This document shows, piece after piece, positions 15,702-22,892 of a DNA stretch of 27,426 nt (position 1 is the first letter of the stretch; the number at the start of each line of letters is the position of its first letter). Made by a program: the position numbers and the translations under genes. The DNA is from DATDCV01 sp036524155 (GTDB lineage Bacteria; Verrucomicrobiota; Verrucomicrobiia; Limisphaerales; UBA8199): assembly GCA_036524155.1 (NCBI GenBank), contig DATDCV010000507.1, positions 1 to 27,426 of the forward strand, read 5' to 3'. The notes below the pieces were generated by a model that made no database searches, was not told the DNA's origin, and saw only the letters and a program-made list of their open reading frames with translations.

Positions 15702-17306
15702 TCAGTTTTGGTTGCTGGTGGTGGCGGGCCAGCTACGTTCGACTCTTTGCTCAGGCAGGTGTTGAGCAGGCTCGAGGAGTTTGCCCCAGTTAGTTCGGCG
15801 CGCCATTTCTGCTTTAACCTCTTCGGAGATGAGGTCTCCGCCTTCGCGCAACTCCCAGCCGCCGCCCAGCGCGCGATAAATGCCAACGAGGCCCTGGACA
15901 ACGTTGCCTTGGGCCGTGGCCAGGGCATCTTCCACGGCGAGTTGGGCCTGCTCGGCTGTGAGCACGGTGGTATAGTCGGCCTGGCCACCCTTGTACTGGA
16001 TCATCGCCAACTCCGTCGACCGGCGGGCGGCGTTGGCGGCCTGCGTGAGCAACGCGACCGCTCGCTCTTCGTTGGCGAAAGTCGCCAGCCCGTTTTCGAC
16101 CTCCTGCTGAGCCATCAGCACCGTGTTTTGGTAGTTGAGCACCGCTTCTTGGAATTGTGCGTCTTGCGCACGCACCTGGTTGATCAGCCGGCCGTAGTTG
16201 AAGATAGGGAAGAAGAAGTTCGCGCCGGCGTTCAGCGCTCTCCCCTCCCAGGTAAACATGTCGGCCAGCGAGCTGTTGCCCTCATTGTTGCCTTTAAACC
16301 CGAACTCCCCCGCGAGCGAGAAGGAGGGGTACATGTTGGCGCGCGCGACACCGATGAGCGCGGATTTGGAGGCGGCGGCAAAGCCGGCCGCGCGGACGTC
16401 GGGTCGGCGCCGCAACAGGTCGTGCGGGATGCCGGCAGCAATGGTTGAGGGCGCGACCGGGATACCGCGAGGGGTCGTCAGGCGGCGCTGGACTTCCTCG
16501 GTTGTTTCCCCAAGCAACACGGCCAGGCCGTTGCGGGTTTGGCTGAGGCATTCTTCAAGCCTTGGAACCTGCGCTTCGGTCTGAGCGAGCTGAGTGTTCG
16601 CTTGCTGGACGTCGCGCTCACTGGTTTCTCCCGCTTTGAACTGGGCGCTGGCAATCCGCAGACTCTCCTTTTGCAGTTCGGCATTCCTCCGGGCCACATG
16701 CAGCCGCTCCTCCAAAGTGCGGATCTGAACGTAAGTGGCGGCCACGTCGGCCGTCACGGTGACCAGCCCGTCCTCATAAGCGGCAAAGGAGCCTAGGTAC
16801 GCGGCGCGATCGGATTCGATCCCGCGCCGGTATTTGCCCCAAAAGTCGATTTCCCATTCGGCGGCGAAGAGGATCTGGTCAGACGCGAAATTGGGATCAA
16901 TACCTGGAATCCGAGAGGTCAAGCCGTCACTCAGGCGAGAGTAATTCACCCCGCCGTAAACTCCCTGCTGCTGGGGAAACAGGTTCCCGATAGTCTTATT
17001 CAGCCGGGCGCGTGCCTCCAGCACGCGGACGCCGGCCGCCTGCAGAGACAGGTTGTTGCGGTGCGCAGTTTGGACGAGTTCGTCGAGGACCGGGTCGCCA
17101 AGCTGGCGCCACCAGTAAGCGTCACCAGCCGGCGCGGCGGCATTTGTGAGGGCAGCGTTTTGGCTCCATTGAGCGGCCACTTTAGCCGACGGCGCGATGT
17201 AATTGGGTCCAACCTTGCAGGAAGCCGCCGTTAGAGCCAGCGCGGTCGCCAGAATTGAGCATGTGCCTCTCTTCAAGTTCATCCTCCAATTGAGTCGCCT
17301 TTTCAT
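15702..17306 (-). CDS. RND efflux outer membrane factor (NodT/OprM/TolC-like lipoprotein)
   Basis: 534 residues. A lipoprotein signal ends LTAASC (Cys30), directly followed by KVGPNYIAPS, the hallmark start of mature NodT-family channels. DAYWWRQLGDPVLDELVQTA and the long helical repeats (for example LAQTEAQVPRLEECLSQTRNGLAVLLGE and RRRPDVRAAGFAAAS) match the two halves of the TolC fold, a trimeric tunnel from periplasm to outside. The start at 17306 overlaps the stop of the unknown lipoprotein gene as ATGA. An internal ATG at 17282 has GGAGG directly against it, too close to serve as a ribosome binding site. The adaptor gene follows 9 bp later. Having the outer membrane factor before adaptor and pump is a less common order. 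Confidence 0.95.
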   Translation of the reverse strand: MKRRLNWRMNLKRGTCSILATALALTAASCKVGPNYIAPSAKVAAQWSQNAALTNAAAPAGDAYWWRQLGDPVLDELVQTAHRNNLSLQAAGVRVLEARARLNKTIGNLFPQQQGVYGGVNYSRLSDGLTSRIPGIDPNFASDQILFAAEWEIDFWGKYRRGIESDRAAYLGSFAAYEDGLVTVTADVAATYVQIRTLEERLHVARRNAELQKESLRIASAQFKAGETSERDVQQANTQLAQTEAQVPRLEECLSQTRNGLAVLLGETTEEVQRRLTTPRGIPVAPSTIAAGIPHDLLRRRPDVRAAGFAAASKSALIGVARANMYPSFSLAGEFGFKGNNEGNSSLADMFTWEGRALNAGANFFFPIFNYGRLINQVRAQDAQFQEAVLNYQNTVLMAQQEVENGLATFANEERAVALLTQAANAARRSTELAMIQYKGGQADYTTVLTAEQAQLAVEDALATAQGNVVQGLVGIYRALGGGWELREGGDLISEEVKAEMARRTNWGKLLEPAQHLPEQRVERSWPATTSNQN

Positions 17307-18409
17307 TGCGCGGGGATCGTGATCAACGGCAGTGGTTCACGCTCGCCGGTGTCGGTCAGTGAGTTGAGCATCAGCAGAAGAGCGAATGCTCGCTTCGTTC
17401 TCAAATCGCGGTCATCGATCCAGAACCACCGGCCGCGGTAGGAAACAGCCACGAAGGCGTCCCCGGGCCGGCGCTGGGAACAGCGGATATGCAGTGGCAC
17501 CACTCCGGCCAACCCTGGCGTAGCCCGCCCCTCCGCAACATCCTTCTCGGGCACCTCCACGTGTGCCGCCATCATTCCCATGATCTGAGTGAACGACCGC
17601 GTGACCACCGCCAACTCCCGGTCGTTAGCCGGGTTGGCGGCAAACACCATCTTGAATTCCTGCGCTTCGGGGTCCAGCCGCAGAAGCTGCCGCAGCTCCT
17701 TTATCTGAGCAACGGTTTCCGGGGGAATATCTTTGGCTCGAAACGCGAGGATCGTCGTTTGTTGCTTTTGCGCATCCTGGTGTATGCGTAGGGCGACAGC
17801 GCCGGACAACTGGATTTTCCGGAGCAGTTCCAGCACGCGCAGGAAAGCAGGCTCCGGCGGGATGGCCCCGGCGATGCTGCCCTCCTGATTTTTCAAGCCA
17901 TTGATTGAAGCAATGGCCGCAAACAAAACGCCGTCCGCCGGCCAACCTGCCTGGACGGTAAAGAATACCGCGTCGGGCGGCAAGGGCATGAGGGATGACC
18001 TGATGTACCGGGCGCCGGTCAAGGGGGTGTAGGTGATGGTCGGCCGGTCGGTGTAGCGTGCCCCGGCTCCCAACGAAAGGCTATCGCTGCCTCCCTCGAA
18101 GGTCCCACCGATGCTGGCATCGGTCTCCAGCGAATAACCCGCCACGATTTGCCCTACGTCCATCTGAGTGGGGAGATCATAGTAGCGCAGCTTGACAATA
18201 TTCAACAGCGTCTGCCGCTTCCAGGAATCGGAGACCGAGCGGCTGTAATCGAACCGGTCGCGAGCGACAGTTCGGGGGCCGAGACCAGAACAACCGCACC
18301 ACATCAGGAGCCCGGTCAGCAGTGCGACGGACACAACCGTGTCAACCAGCGTTCTCCCCTTCGCATCGTTCCGGGGTGACCTTATTGGGTTGGGATTGAG
18401 GAATTTCAT
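17303..18409 (-). CDS. Uncharacterised putative lipoprotein of the efflux operon
   Basis: 368 residues; function not recognised. After a charged N-terminus comes a hydrophobic stretch VVSVALLTGLLMWCGCSG (residues 25-42) with Cys38 and Cys40, which looks like a lipoprotein signal with an imperfect lipobox. The mature part begins TVARDRFDYSRSVSDSWKRQTLLNIVKLRYYDLPTQMDVG, a segment that looks strongly conserved, then a glycine/serine-rich beta-like region and a mixed alpha/beta C-terminal half ending with WFWIDDRDLRTKRAFALLLML. Its stop overlaps the start of the outer membrane factor (ATGA, 17303-17306), so it is coupled to the efflux system and is probably an envelope protein. A part in pump assembly or substrate capture is possible but unproven. 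Confidence 0.75.
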   Translation of the reverse strand: MKFLNPNPIRSPRNDAKGRTLVDTVVSVALLTGLLMWCGCSGLGPRTVARDRFDYSRSVSDSWKRQTLLNIVKLRYYDLPTQMDVGQIVAGYSLETDASIGGTFEGGSDSLSLGAGARYTDRPTITYTPLTGARYIRSSLMPLPPDAVFFTVQAGWPADGVLFAAIASINGLKNQEGSIAGAIPPEPAFLRVLELLRKIQLSGAVALRIHQDAQKQQTTILAFRAKDIPPETVAQIKELRQLLRLDPEAQEFKMVFAANPANDRELAVVTRSFTQIMGMMAAHVEVPEKDVAEGRATPGLAGVVPLHIRCSQRRPGDAFVAVSYRGRWFWIDDRDLRTKRAFALLLMLNSLTDTGEREPLPLITIPAQ

Positions 18410-18432
18410 GCCATTTCGAGTCGACCGCCGGA

Positions 18433-18453
18433 CTCTCTACCCAGTGTAGATAG
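18433..18453 (-). terminator. Hairpin between receiver gene and efflux operon
   Basis: CTCTCTAC (18433-18440) pairs with GTAGATAG (18446-18453) around a 5-nt loop with one mismatch. It lies in the 58-bp gap after the receiver stop. No U-tract follows, so it may attenuate rather than end transcription. Confidence 0.3.
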
Positions 18454-18467
18454 CGAACGGCGCCTCT

Positions 18468-18845
18468 TCATATTGGGCTCTCCCCTGTCTCCGTGCCTGG
18501 CGTCAGCGACCTCACGAGCGTTTGGACCTGGGAGAGATCGTCCTTGAGGAAGTAACCGGACGCTCCGGCTTCTCGGGCTGCTGTACGGAGATCCGGATCG
18601 TCGTACTGCGTTAGAATGAAAACCCGCGCAGCCGGGAAAGCGGTTCTGATTCGGAGAGTAGCCTTGATGCCATCCAGACCTTTCATGGCGATATCCATCA
18701 GCACCACGTCGGGCTGGGCCGTTGCGTATGAACGAACCGCGTCAGAACCGTCGTCACACTCCACGAACTCCGCCTTTGTATTCTGCAGCAGGATCTTAAC
18801 GACCCGGCGGAAACCGGGGTGGTCATCCACGAGCATGATTTTCAC
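18468..18845 (-). CDS. Stand-alone receiver (CheY-like) response regulator
   Basis: 125 residues from a GTG at 18845, giving MKIMLVDDHPGF, the standard receiver start. The frame stays open well upstream, but that part is only the shadow of the permease gene. All key receiver positions are present: acidic pair D7/D8, phospho-acceptor D51 in VVLMDIAMKGLDG, switch Thr T79 in FILTQ, and Lys K101 in YFLKDD. Nothing follows the receiver except about 15 residues, so there is no DNA-binding output domain although the receiver is of the NarL/LuxR-type subgroup. The GTG overlaps the stop of the permease gene (GTGA, 18842-18845), so the two are translationally coupled. No histidine kinase is in the window; the partner kinase is unknown. 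Confidence 0.9.
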   Translation of the reverse strand: MKIMLVDDHPGFRRVVKILLQNTKAEFVECDDGSDAVRSYATAQPDVVLMDIAMKGLDGIKATLRIRTAFPAARVFILTQYDDPDLRTAAREAGASGYFLKDDLSQVQTLVRSLTPGTETGESPI

Positions 18846-19924
18846 GCCGCACCCTCCTCGTGCGCTTTGGCCGCATTGGGTTCGAGCTTTGGCGCTAGCC
18901 AGAGCCGCTCGATCACCGGGTAAGCCGCCACGAGCGGCAGCACTGCAATGGCCCCGACGATCCCCGCTAATAGCCCACCGGCGGCTACGGCAAGTGGCAC
19001 CGCCAGTTTTGACAACCTCAACTTTCTCCCATACACCCTGGGAATGATGACGAAGTTCTCGAATAGGTGGTAGGCGCCGTAGAGAACGAAAATCAGTGCG
19101 GCCGTGGCGGGAGAAATCGCCAGCCCGATCGCCATCGCGAGGAAGACGGCGATGAAAAAGCCGATGATCGGCAGGATGTCGCAGATTCCCGCAACAATTC
19201 CCAATAGCAGCGCCATTGGCACGCCCAGCACGCTTAGCACAAGAAACAGATAGGCGGCGGCAAGAGCAGAGATGAGGCATTGGCCGGCGACGTAGGAGGA
19301 AATCAACCGGGAGATTTGAGCCAATGCCTCGGAGACCCTCGCGCGTTCCGCGACGGGGATATACTTGACCAGCCACACCAAGGCGTGAGGCCCGTCGATA
19401 ATCAGGTAAACGGCCAGCGCGATCACTACGATGACAGAAACCAGTCCTCCCAGCGTGGTCTCAATCACCAGCAGCGTCTTCTGAAGCAGCAGCCTGGAAT
19501 CGGCAACGGTGCCCGGACTTATGCTGTTCTGCAGGGCCTGGTGCACCGGACCAGAGGCCGGCAGTTGCGCGATGATTTGATCCCTCAACTTGGGCAAATT
19601 GTCCCCCAGGGCGGTAACCTGGTGGAACACCATCGGCCCGATAATGACGAAACACCCCACCACAACCGCAAAAAGTGTGGTGATGGCAAGGAGATAGCCG
19701 GCCCACTCTGGCCAGCCTTTCCGGGCTGCCCATGTAATCATCGGATACATGGCGACCGCCATGAGGATAGCCAGAATCAGTATTTTGAAAATGGGCCATA
19801 ACAGAATCAACGCGTAGGTGAGCAGGCCGGCCATGAGCAGCCGGAATATGGATTTCCACGTGATTTCGATCTGCACTCGATGCGTGACATGCAGATCCTG
19901 TTTTCCGTCGAGGACGTTGTTCAT
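18842..19924 (-). CDS. AI-2E/PerM family membrane permease
   Basis: 360 residues and about eight hydrophobic segments, matching the AI-2E exporter (PerM/UPF0118) family in length and layout. Membrane pairs sit near the N-terminus (LLMAGLLTYALILLWPIFKILILAILMAVAMYP), followed by a soluble stretch DNLPKLRDQIIAQLP. The C-terminal half includes GVPMALLLGIVAGICDILPIIGFFIAVFLAMAIGL and YGAYHLFENFVIIPRVYGRKLRLSKLAVPLAV, the most conserved family region. Members act in the inner membrane and have been linked to autoinducer-2 export, Na+(Li+)/H+ exchange or general efflux; the family name is not proof of quorum sensing. Its stop overlaps the receiver gene start. The MBL-fold gene ends 96 bp upstream. 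Confidence 0.9.
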   Translation of the reverse strand: MNNVLDGKQDLHVTHRVQIEITWKSIFRLLMAGLLTYALILLWPIFKILILAILMAVAMYPMITWAARKGWPEWAGYLLAITTLFAVVVGCFVIIGPMVFHQVTALGDNLPKLRDQIIAQLPASGPVHQALQNSISPGTVADSRLLLQKTLLVIETTLGGLVSVIVVIALAVYLIIDGPHALVWLVKYIPVAERARVSEALAQISRLISSYVAGQCLISALAAAYLFLVLSVLGVPMALLLGIVAGICDILPIIGFFIAVFLAMAIGLAISPATAALIFVLYGAYHLFENFVIIPRVYGRKLRLSKLAVPLAVAAGGLLAGIVGAIAVLPLVAAYPVIERLWLAPKLEPNAAKAHEEGAA

Positions 19925-20020
19925 ATCATCTGCTCGATGGTCCGGCTGGTTTCGAGGCCCAGTACTCCACCGCTCGCTGCAAAAAGCGTAGTTCCGGCCG
20001 GGCTGCCATAATATCGCATT

Positions 20021-21688
20021 CTAATATCCGTCCCGGCGGTAGGTCGTTCCCGTGCCGCCCTCTGCTTGGATCTCTTCCGTTGACTTTATCTCAGCCGACC
20101 TGTCGATCTGGTAGACCGCATTCCAGGCCCCGGTATCGCTATGATACTTGGGTGCGAACATATCATCATGGGACGTTGGGATGGGCGGGTTGAACGAGAA
20201 GTCGTTCACGACGGCCCTTCGCTGCTCGATCCTGTCAGGGAACACCCGAAGCACCATCAGGTCGAACGACCAGACGAGCTGGTCACCCACCTTCGTGATT
20301 TCCGGGCAATGCCCCTGAACGCTGTTCAGCGCGCAAGCCACCGTGTCATCAGCCGTTGGGAAATGCGTGGCGACCGCCAGCCGCGGAGGCTTAACTTTGT
20401 TGATCTCGCTGAGCATGTACCCAAAGGCCCCCTGGGGGGTGTGAGAGCTGTTTTGGACATCGATCATGCCCTGGACTGTGCCAGCCCAAACCGGATCATT
20501 CGGATCGCCCGGCTGGGTGAGGCCCTGATTCTTCATGGCCCAAATCTCCGGCGCGACGGCTATTTCGTGGATGAACACATCGACTCCCCGAGGGTTGCCC
20601 TTCTCGTCCAGGTTTATTGCATGGAGAATCGAGTTCCACTCCGGCTTAGTGTCACTCGAGTACATCATAGTCAGAGGTTTGGCCGCCCCTTTTGGCGTCC
20701 ACTCGAGCTTATAGCCCATCGAGCCTTTTCGGCAATGAATCACCGGGTAGTGCAGCACTTTCGCACCGGTCACCGAGTTGTTGTAGGCGATGTTGTCGCC
20801 GGTCGGCCTCCCATCCGCATCTAATCCAGTCTTCCGCCAGTCCAGCTCGATTGGGATCATCGCGTTGGCGTCGTTGGGGGGATCGTCCCCGGCGGGCGCC
20901 GGAACGTAGGGCAGCCCCCAATCGGCCGCGATTTGTTCGAGGGCGGGATAGCTCCTATATGCCGAGCCCTGGAAGGCCTGGCTCTCAGTGTGCCACCTTA
21001 ATGCTTCCCGAAGGTGGGTACAAAAGGCCTGGACTCCATCGTCATAAACAGGAGGAATAGCCGCGTAATTGTTGGGCTGGGGTTTGGTTGGGTCTGTAAC
21101 CGGAGGAGTCATCCCGGGGTTGGGCACGCCTGACGGACCATTCGCCCAGATGTAGAGCGGCGATTTACGGTCGCCGCCGTTCCCGAAGCCGTAAACCTGG
21201 ATGAGGTCGGTGACGTGATCGCCGTGCAAATGGTTAATGAAGATCTTGTCCATTCTGCTATACCCAACCCCACAAGCCTGATAATTGGCAGAAACCCCGC
21301 AGCCGAAGTCGAATATGAACTGGTCCAGCGGCCTGCCGTTCTTACCATCCGGATCGGTAATCCAGCCGACCTCGACGAACACGCTCATTTCCGCCTGGGC
21401 CCGGCGTGCCATGGGGACCACCGACCCCATGAATGTGATCCGCATCTCATTGGCCTCGAGCTTCGTGCCCGTCACATTCCCCGCCATATCCTTTCCCCAG
21501 GGGATTATCGGCTTGAGCTGGTTGAAGTATGTGTACTGTTGCGTATCAAAGTGCGTCGGGTAGCAACTGTTTAGGGGCGCGTTAGGATTGCCGCCGCCGT
21601 ATCTGCTTGTGGCTCCCCCAGTGGCCAGGGTGCCCACGGCCAGACCCGACAGCTTAAGATAGTCCCGTCGTGACAGTTTCTTGTTCAT
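20021..21688 (-). CDS. Tat-signal metallo-beta-lactamase-fold hydrolase
   Basis: 555 residues. The N-terminus has a twin-arginine signal, SRRDYLKLSGLAVGTLATGG (residues 6-25), so export in folded form is likely. The MBL domain begins near EMRITFMGS (81-89). FDFGCG (127-131) precedes the metal motif HLHGDH (153-158), which holds both His pairs and Asp157. Later metal ligands are expected around HCRKGSMGYKLEW, YSSDTKPEW and VFIHEIA. Between them is a roughly 100-residue insert rich in Pro, Asn and Asp. RRAQAEMSVFVEVG and DRKSPLYIW resemble MBL-fold proteins that databases name after guanitoxin-biosynthesis GntH; from memory that family is broad, so no link to guanitoxin is claimed. Substrate unknown. 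A 287-bp region with repeats lies upstream. Confidence 0.87.
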   Translation of the reverse strand: MNKKLSRRDYLKLSGLAVGTLATGGATSRYGGGNPNAPLNSCYPTHFDTQQYTYFNQLKPIIPWGKDMAGNVTGTKLEANEMRITFMGSVVPMARRAQAEMSVFVEVGWITDPDGKNGRPLDQFIFDFGCGVSANYQACGVGYSRMDKIFINHLHGDHVTDLIQVYGFGNGGDRKSPLYIWANGPSGVPNPGMTPPVTDPTKPQPNNYAAIPPVYDDGVQAFCTHLREALRWHTESQAFQGSAYRSYPALEQIAADWGLPYVPAPAGDDPPNDANAMIPIELDWRKTGLDADGRPTGDNIAYNNSVTGAKVLHYPVIHCRKGSMGYKLEWTPKGAAKPLTMMYSSDTKPEWNSILHAINLDEKGNPRGVDVFIHEIAVAPEIWAMKNQGLTQPGDPNDPVWAGTVQGMIDVQNSSHTPQGAFGYMLSEINKVKPPRLAVATHFPTADDTVACALNSVQGHCPEITKVGDQLVWSFDLMVLRVFPDRIEQRRAVVNDFSFNPPIPTSHDDMFAPKYHSDTGAWNAVYQIDRSAEIKSTEEIQAEGGTGTTYRRDGY

Positions 21689-21975
21689 AGATGAATTCAG
21701 CTATTTTTATGATCATGACATTTGCCGACGGGGATTCGCTGCACGCCTCTGCCGACATCGAGGGCAGAAGTTCTTAAGTTTCTGACTCCGCTGCCCAGAA
21801 ACATTCGCATCTTCCCTGCCTGAGCACGCCTCGTATGGTTCTGAGCGGAGATTGTGCGCGCCACGCCACAAATGTGAATAGAGGTGACTACTCGCCAGGC
21901 ATAGAGGTTTCTACTCAGTCTAGCGCGACCGTTACTTGTACGCAGCGGTTGCGGTGAAATCGGCGTTGCCGAACC
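21689..21975. other. Intergenic region upstream of the MBL-fold gene
   Basis: These 287 bp hold no convincing gene. The contents seen are an A/T-rich segment just before the MBL start (21691-21720) that includes the palindrome ATGATCAT (21709-21716), the 23-bp-period direct repeat at 21878-21916, and a hairpin at its upstream end (21950-21983). I found no good -35/-10 pair. Confidence 0.6.
21878..21916. repeat. Direct repeat, two 16-bp copies with 23-bp period
   Basis: ATAGAGGTGACTACTC (21878-21893) and ATAGAGGTTTCTACTC (21901-21916) differ at two central positions and are separated by GCCAGGC. They lie 190-228 bp upstream of the MBL-fold start, outside any gene. The arrangement suits cooperative binding of a regulator on roughly the same helix face. 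Confidence 0.6.
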
Positions 21976-21983
21976 TCACCGCA
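21950..21983 (-). terminator. Strong hairpin overlapping the stop codon of the 304-aa gene
   Basis: An 8-bp outer stem, TGCGGTGA (21950-21957) with TCACCGCA (21976-21983), encloses a 5-bp inner stem, TCGGC (21960-21964) with GCCGA (21968-21972), and a 3-nt loop. The stop codon (21976-21978) lies in the stem. No U-tract follows on the minus strand, so it may be an mRNA-end stabiliser or a Rho-type pause site. Confidence 0.45.
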
Positions 21984-22890
21984 CTTCCAGGCGGAAGAAC
22001 CAGGTTGATGGATCGATAGGCGCGTAAAGCGACAACCAGTCCCCGTTGCCCTCCACCGGGGTTTCCTGGAAGGCACCGGTATCCGATGCGGCGAAAGGAG
22101 AGGGTTGCCATGCGGCCTGCATCACGTTGGTGGCGCAGCCGACACTGTAGGCCTTGCCCGGCACGCTAAGAAACGTGAGCCGCAGACGATTGTTGGGGGT
22201 CGGTTCGTAACGCTCGATATACAGGTAGTCATACGGCAGGAAAGCGAACGTGCCCGAGCGGTACTCCTCCAGGTTGGTCATCCCATCGCCGTCGAAATCA
22301 TCCTCGGGCCGCACGTCGGTTAAGGTGTGAAGCGCGCCGCCAGACCAGGCGATTAGTTCATACTCCCAGCGGTCAGGCAACCCGTCCCGGTCCAGGTCGG
22401 TGGCGGCAGTGGCGTCAATAAAAACCAGTTCTCCCGGCTGGCCGACGGGCGGCACGGCCTGTTCTTCCATGATAATCTTGAGTCCCTCCTGGTCCCGCAC
22501 CATCACTCTTACCAGATCCCCAACTTGCAGGGCGCGCCGTGAGTACGGAACAGCCGAGCGGCCGTCGTCGAGGTGGACATAGAGCGCGAAGTTAACGCCA
22601 GGGGTAAGCGAGCCACGGATGGTCTGTCGGGCGATTTCGTTAGTGCCGTGGAAGAGGATAATGTCAGCGTTGGTACGGTAAGGCAAGCCATAGCCGTCGA
22701 GCGCCTGACCGTAATAAACGTACATCGGCTGAGGCAGGCCGGACAGGGCTGAACGTGGCAGCAGAAACAAGCTCAGGACCGCCACTATCGAAATCCGAAA
22801 TCCGAAATCCGAAATCCGAAATTTGAAGGAACCTCGCCAGCGCAGCGGCCGACGGGACTCTGGACCGTAAACGGTGGACTGTGTGTGCAT
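21976..22890 (-). CDS. Secreted protein with thrombospondin type 3-like calcium loops
   Basis: 304 residues; no enzyme function recognised. A hydrophobic stretch ISIVAVLSLFLLPRSALSG (residues 33-51) looks like a signal peptide, but the n-region before it is unusually long and largely encoded by 7-bp repeats (FKFRISDFGFRIS), so the original start may have been nearer the hydrophobic core. Two acidic loops, DLDRDGLPDRWE (165-176) and DDFDGDGMTNLEEY (197-210), match the calcium-binding dockerin/thrombospondin type 3 pattern common in secreted Verrucomicrobiota proteins. The C-terminus, with CATNVMQAAWQPS and a final WFFRLEVR, resembles a small beta domain often seen at the ends of such proteins. 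It starts 2 bp after the stop of the giant gene, so the two are almost surely co-transcribed and may work together outside the cytoplasm. Confidence 0.78.
   Translation of the reverse strand: MHTQSTVYGPESRRPLRWRGSFKFRISDFGFRISIVAVLSLFLLPRSALSGLPQPMYVYYGQALDGYGLPYRTNADIILFHGTNEIARQTIRGSLTPGVNFALYVHLDDGRSAVPYSRRALQVGDLVRVMVRDQEGLKIIMEEQAVPPVGQPGELVFIDATAATDLDRDGLPDRWEYELIAWSGGALHTLTDVRPEDDFDGDGMTNLEEYRSGTFAFLPYDYLYIERYEPTPNNRLRLTFLSVPGKAYSVGCATNVMQAAWQPSPFAASDTGAFQETPVEGNGDWLSLYAPIDPSTWFFRLEVR
22789..22823. repeat. Heptanucleotide array, 5 units of CGAAATC
   Basis: Four perfect CGAAATC units (22789-22816) and a fifth with one change (CGAAATT, 22817-22823). On the minus strand the array encodes the FRISDFGFRIS segment in front of the signal-peptide core of the 304-aa protein. 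Confidence 0.9.
22856..22890. repeat. Degenerate heptanucleotide array ending at a start codon
   Basis: Consecutive 7-bp units GACTCTG, GACCGTA, AACGGTG, GACTGTG (22856-22883), then TGTGCAT, whose CAT is the start codon of the 304-aa gene on the minus strand. The consensus GACNGTG differs from the CGAAATC array 33 bp away. Confidence 0.6.
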
Positions 22891-22892
22891 GA

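Noticed and set aside
18846..19376. N-terminal extension of the receiver protein to 302 residues
   Set aside because: The extension is Arg/Gly/Cys-rich and entirely inside the AI-2E/PerM gene in another frame; the receiver fold starts at the GTG at 18845.
18842..19924. Quorum-sensing autoinducer-2 exporter
   Set aside because: The family name does not establish this; no luxS or autoinducer gene is in view, and some relatives are ion antiporters.
6231..21778. AGTTCTTAAG shared by two intergenic regions (6231-6240 on the minus strand and 21769-21778 on the plus strand)
   Set aside because: A 10-bp match between two regions of a few hundred bp, allowing both strands, is expected by chance at roughly 20 percent.
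22789..22890. CRISPR array
   Set aside because: The repeats are contiguous 7-bp units without spacers, and no cas genes are present.
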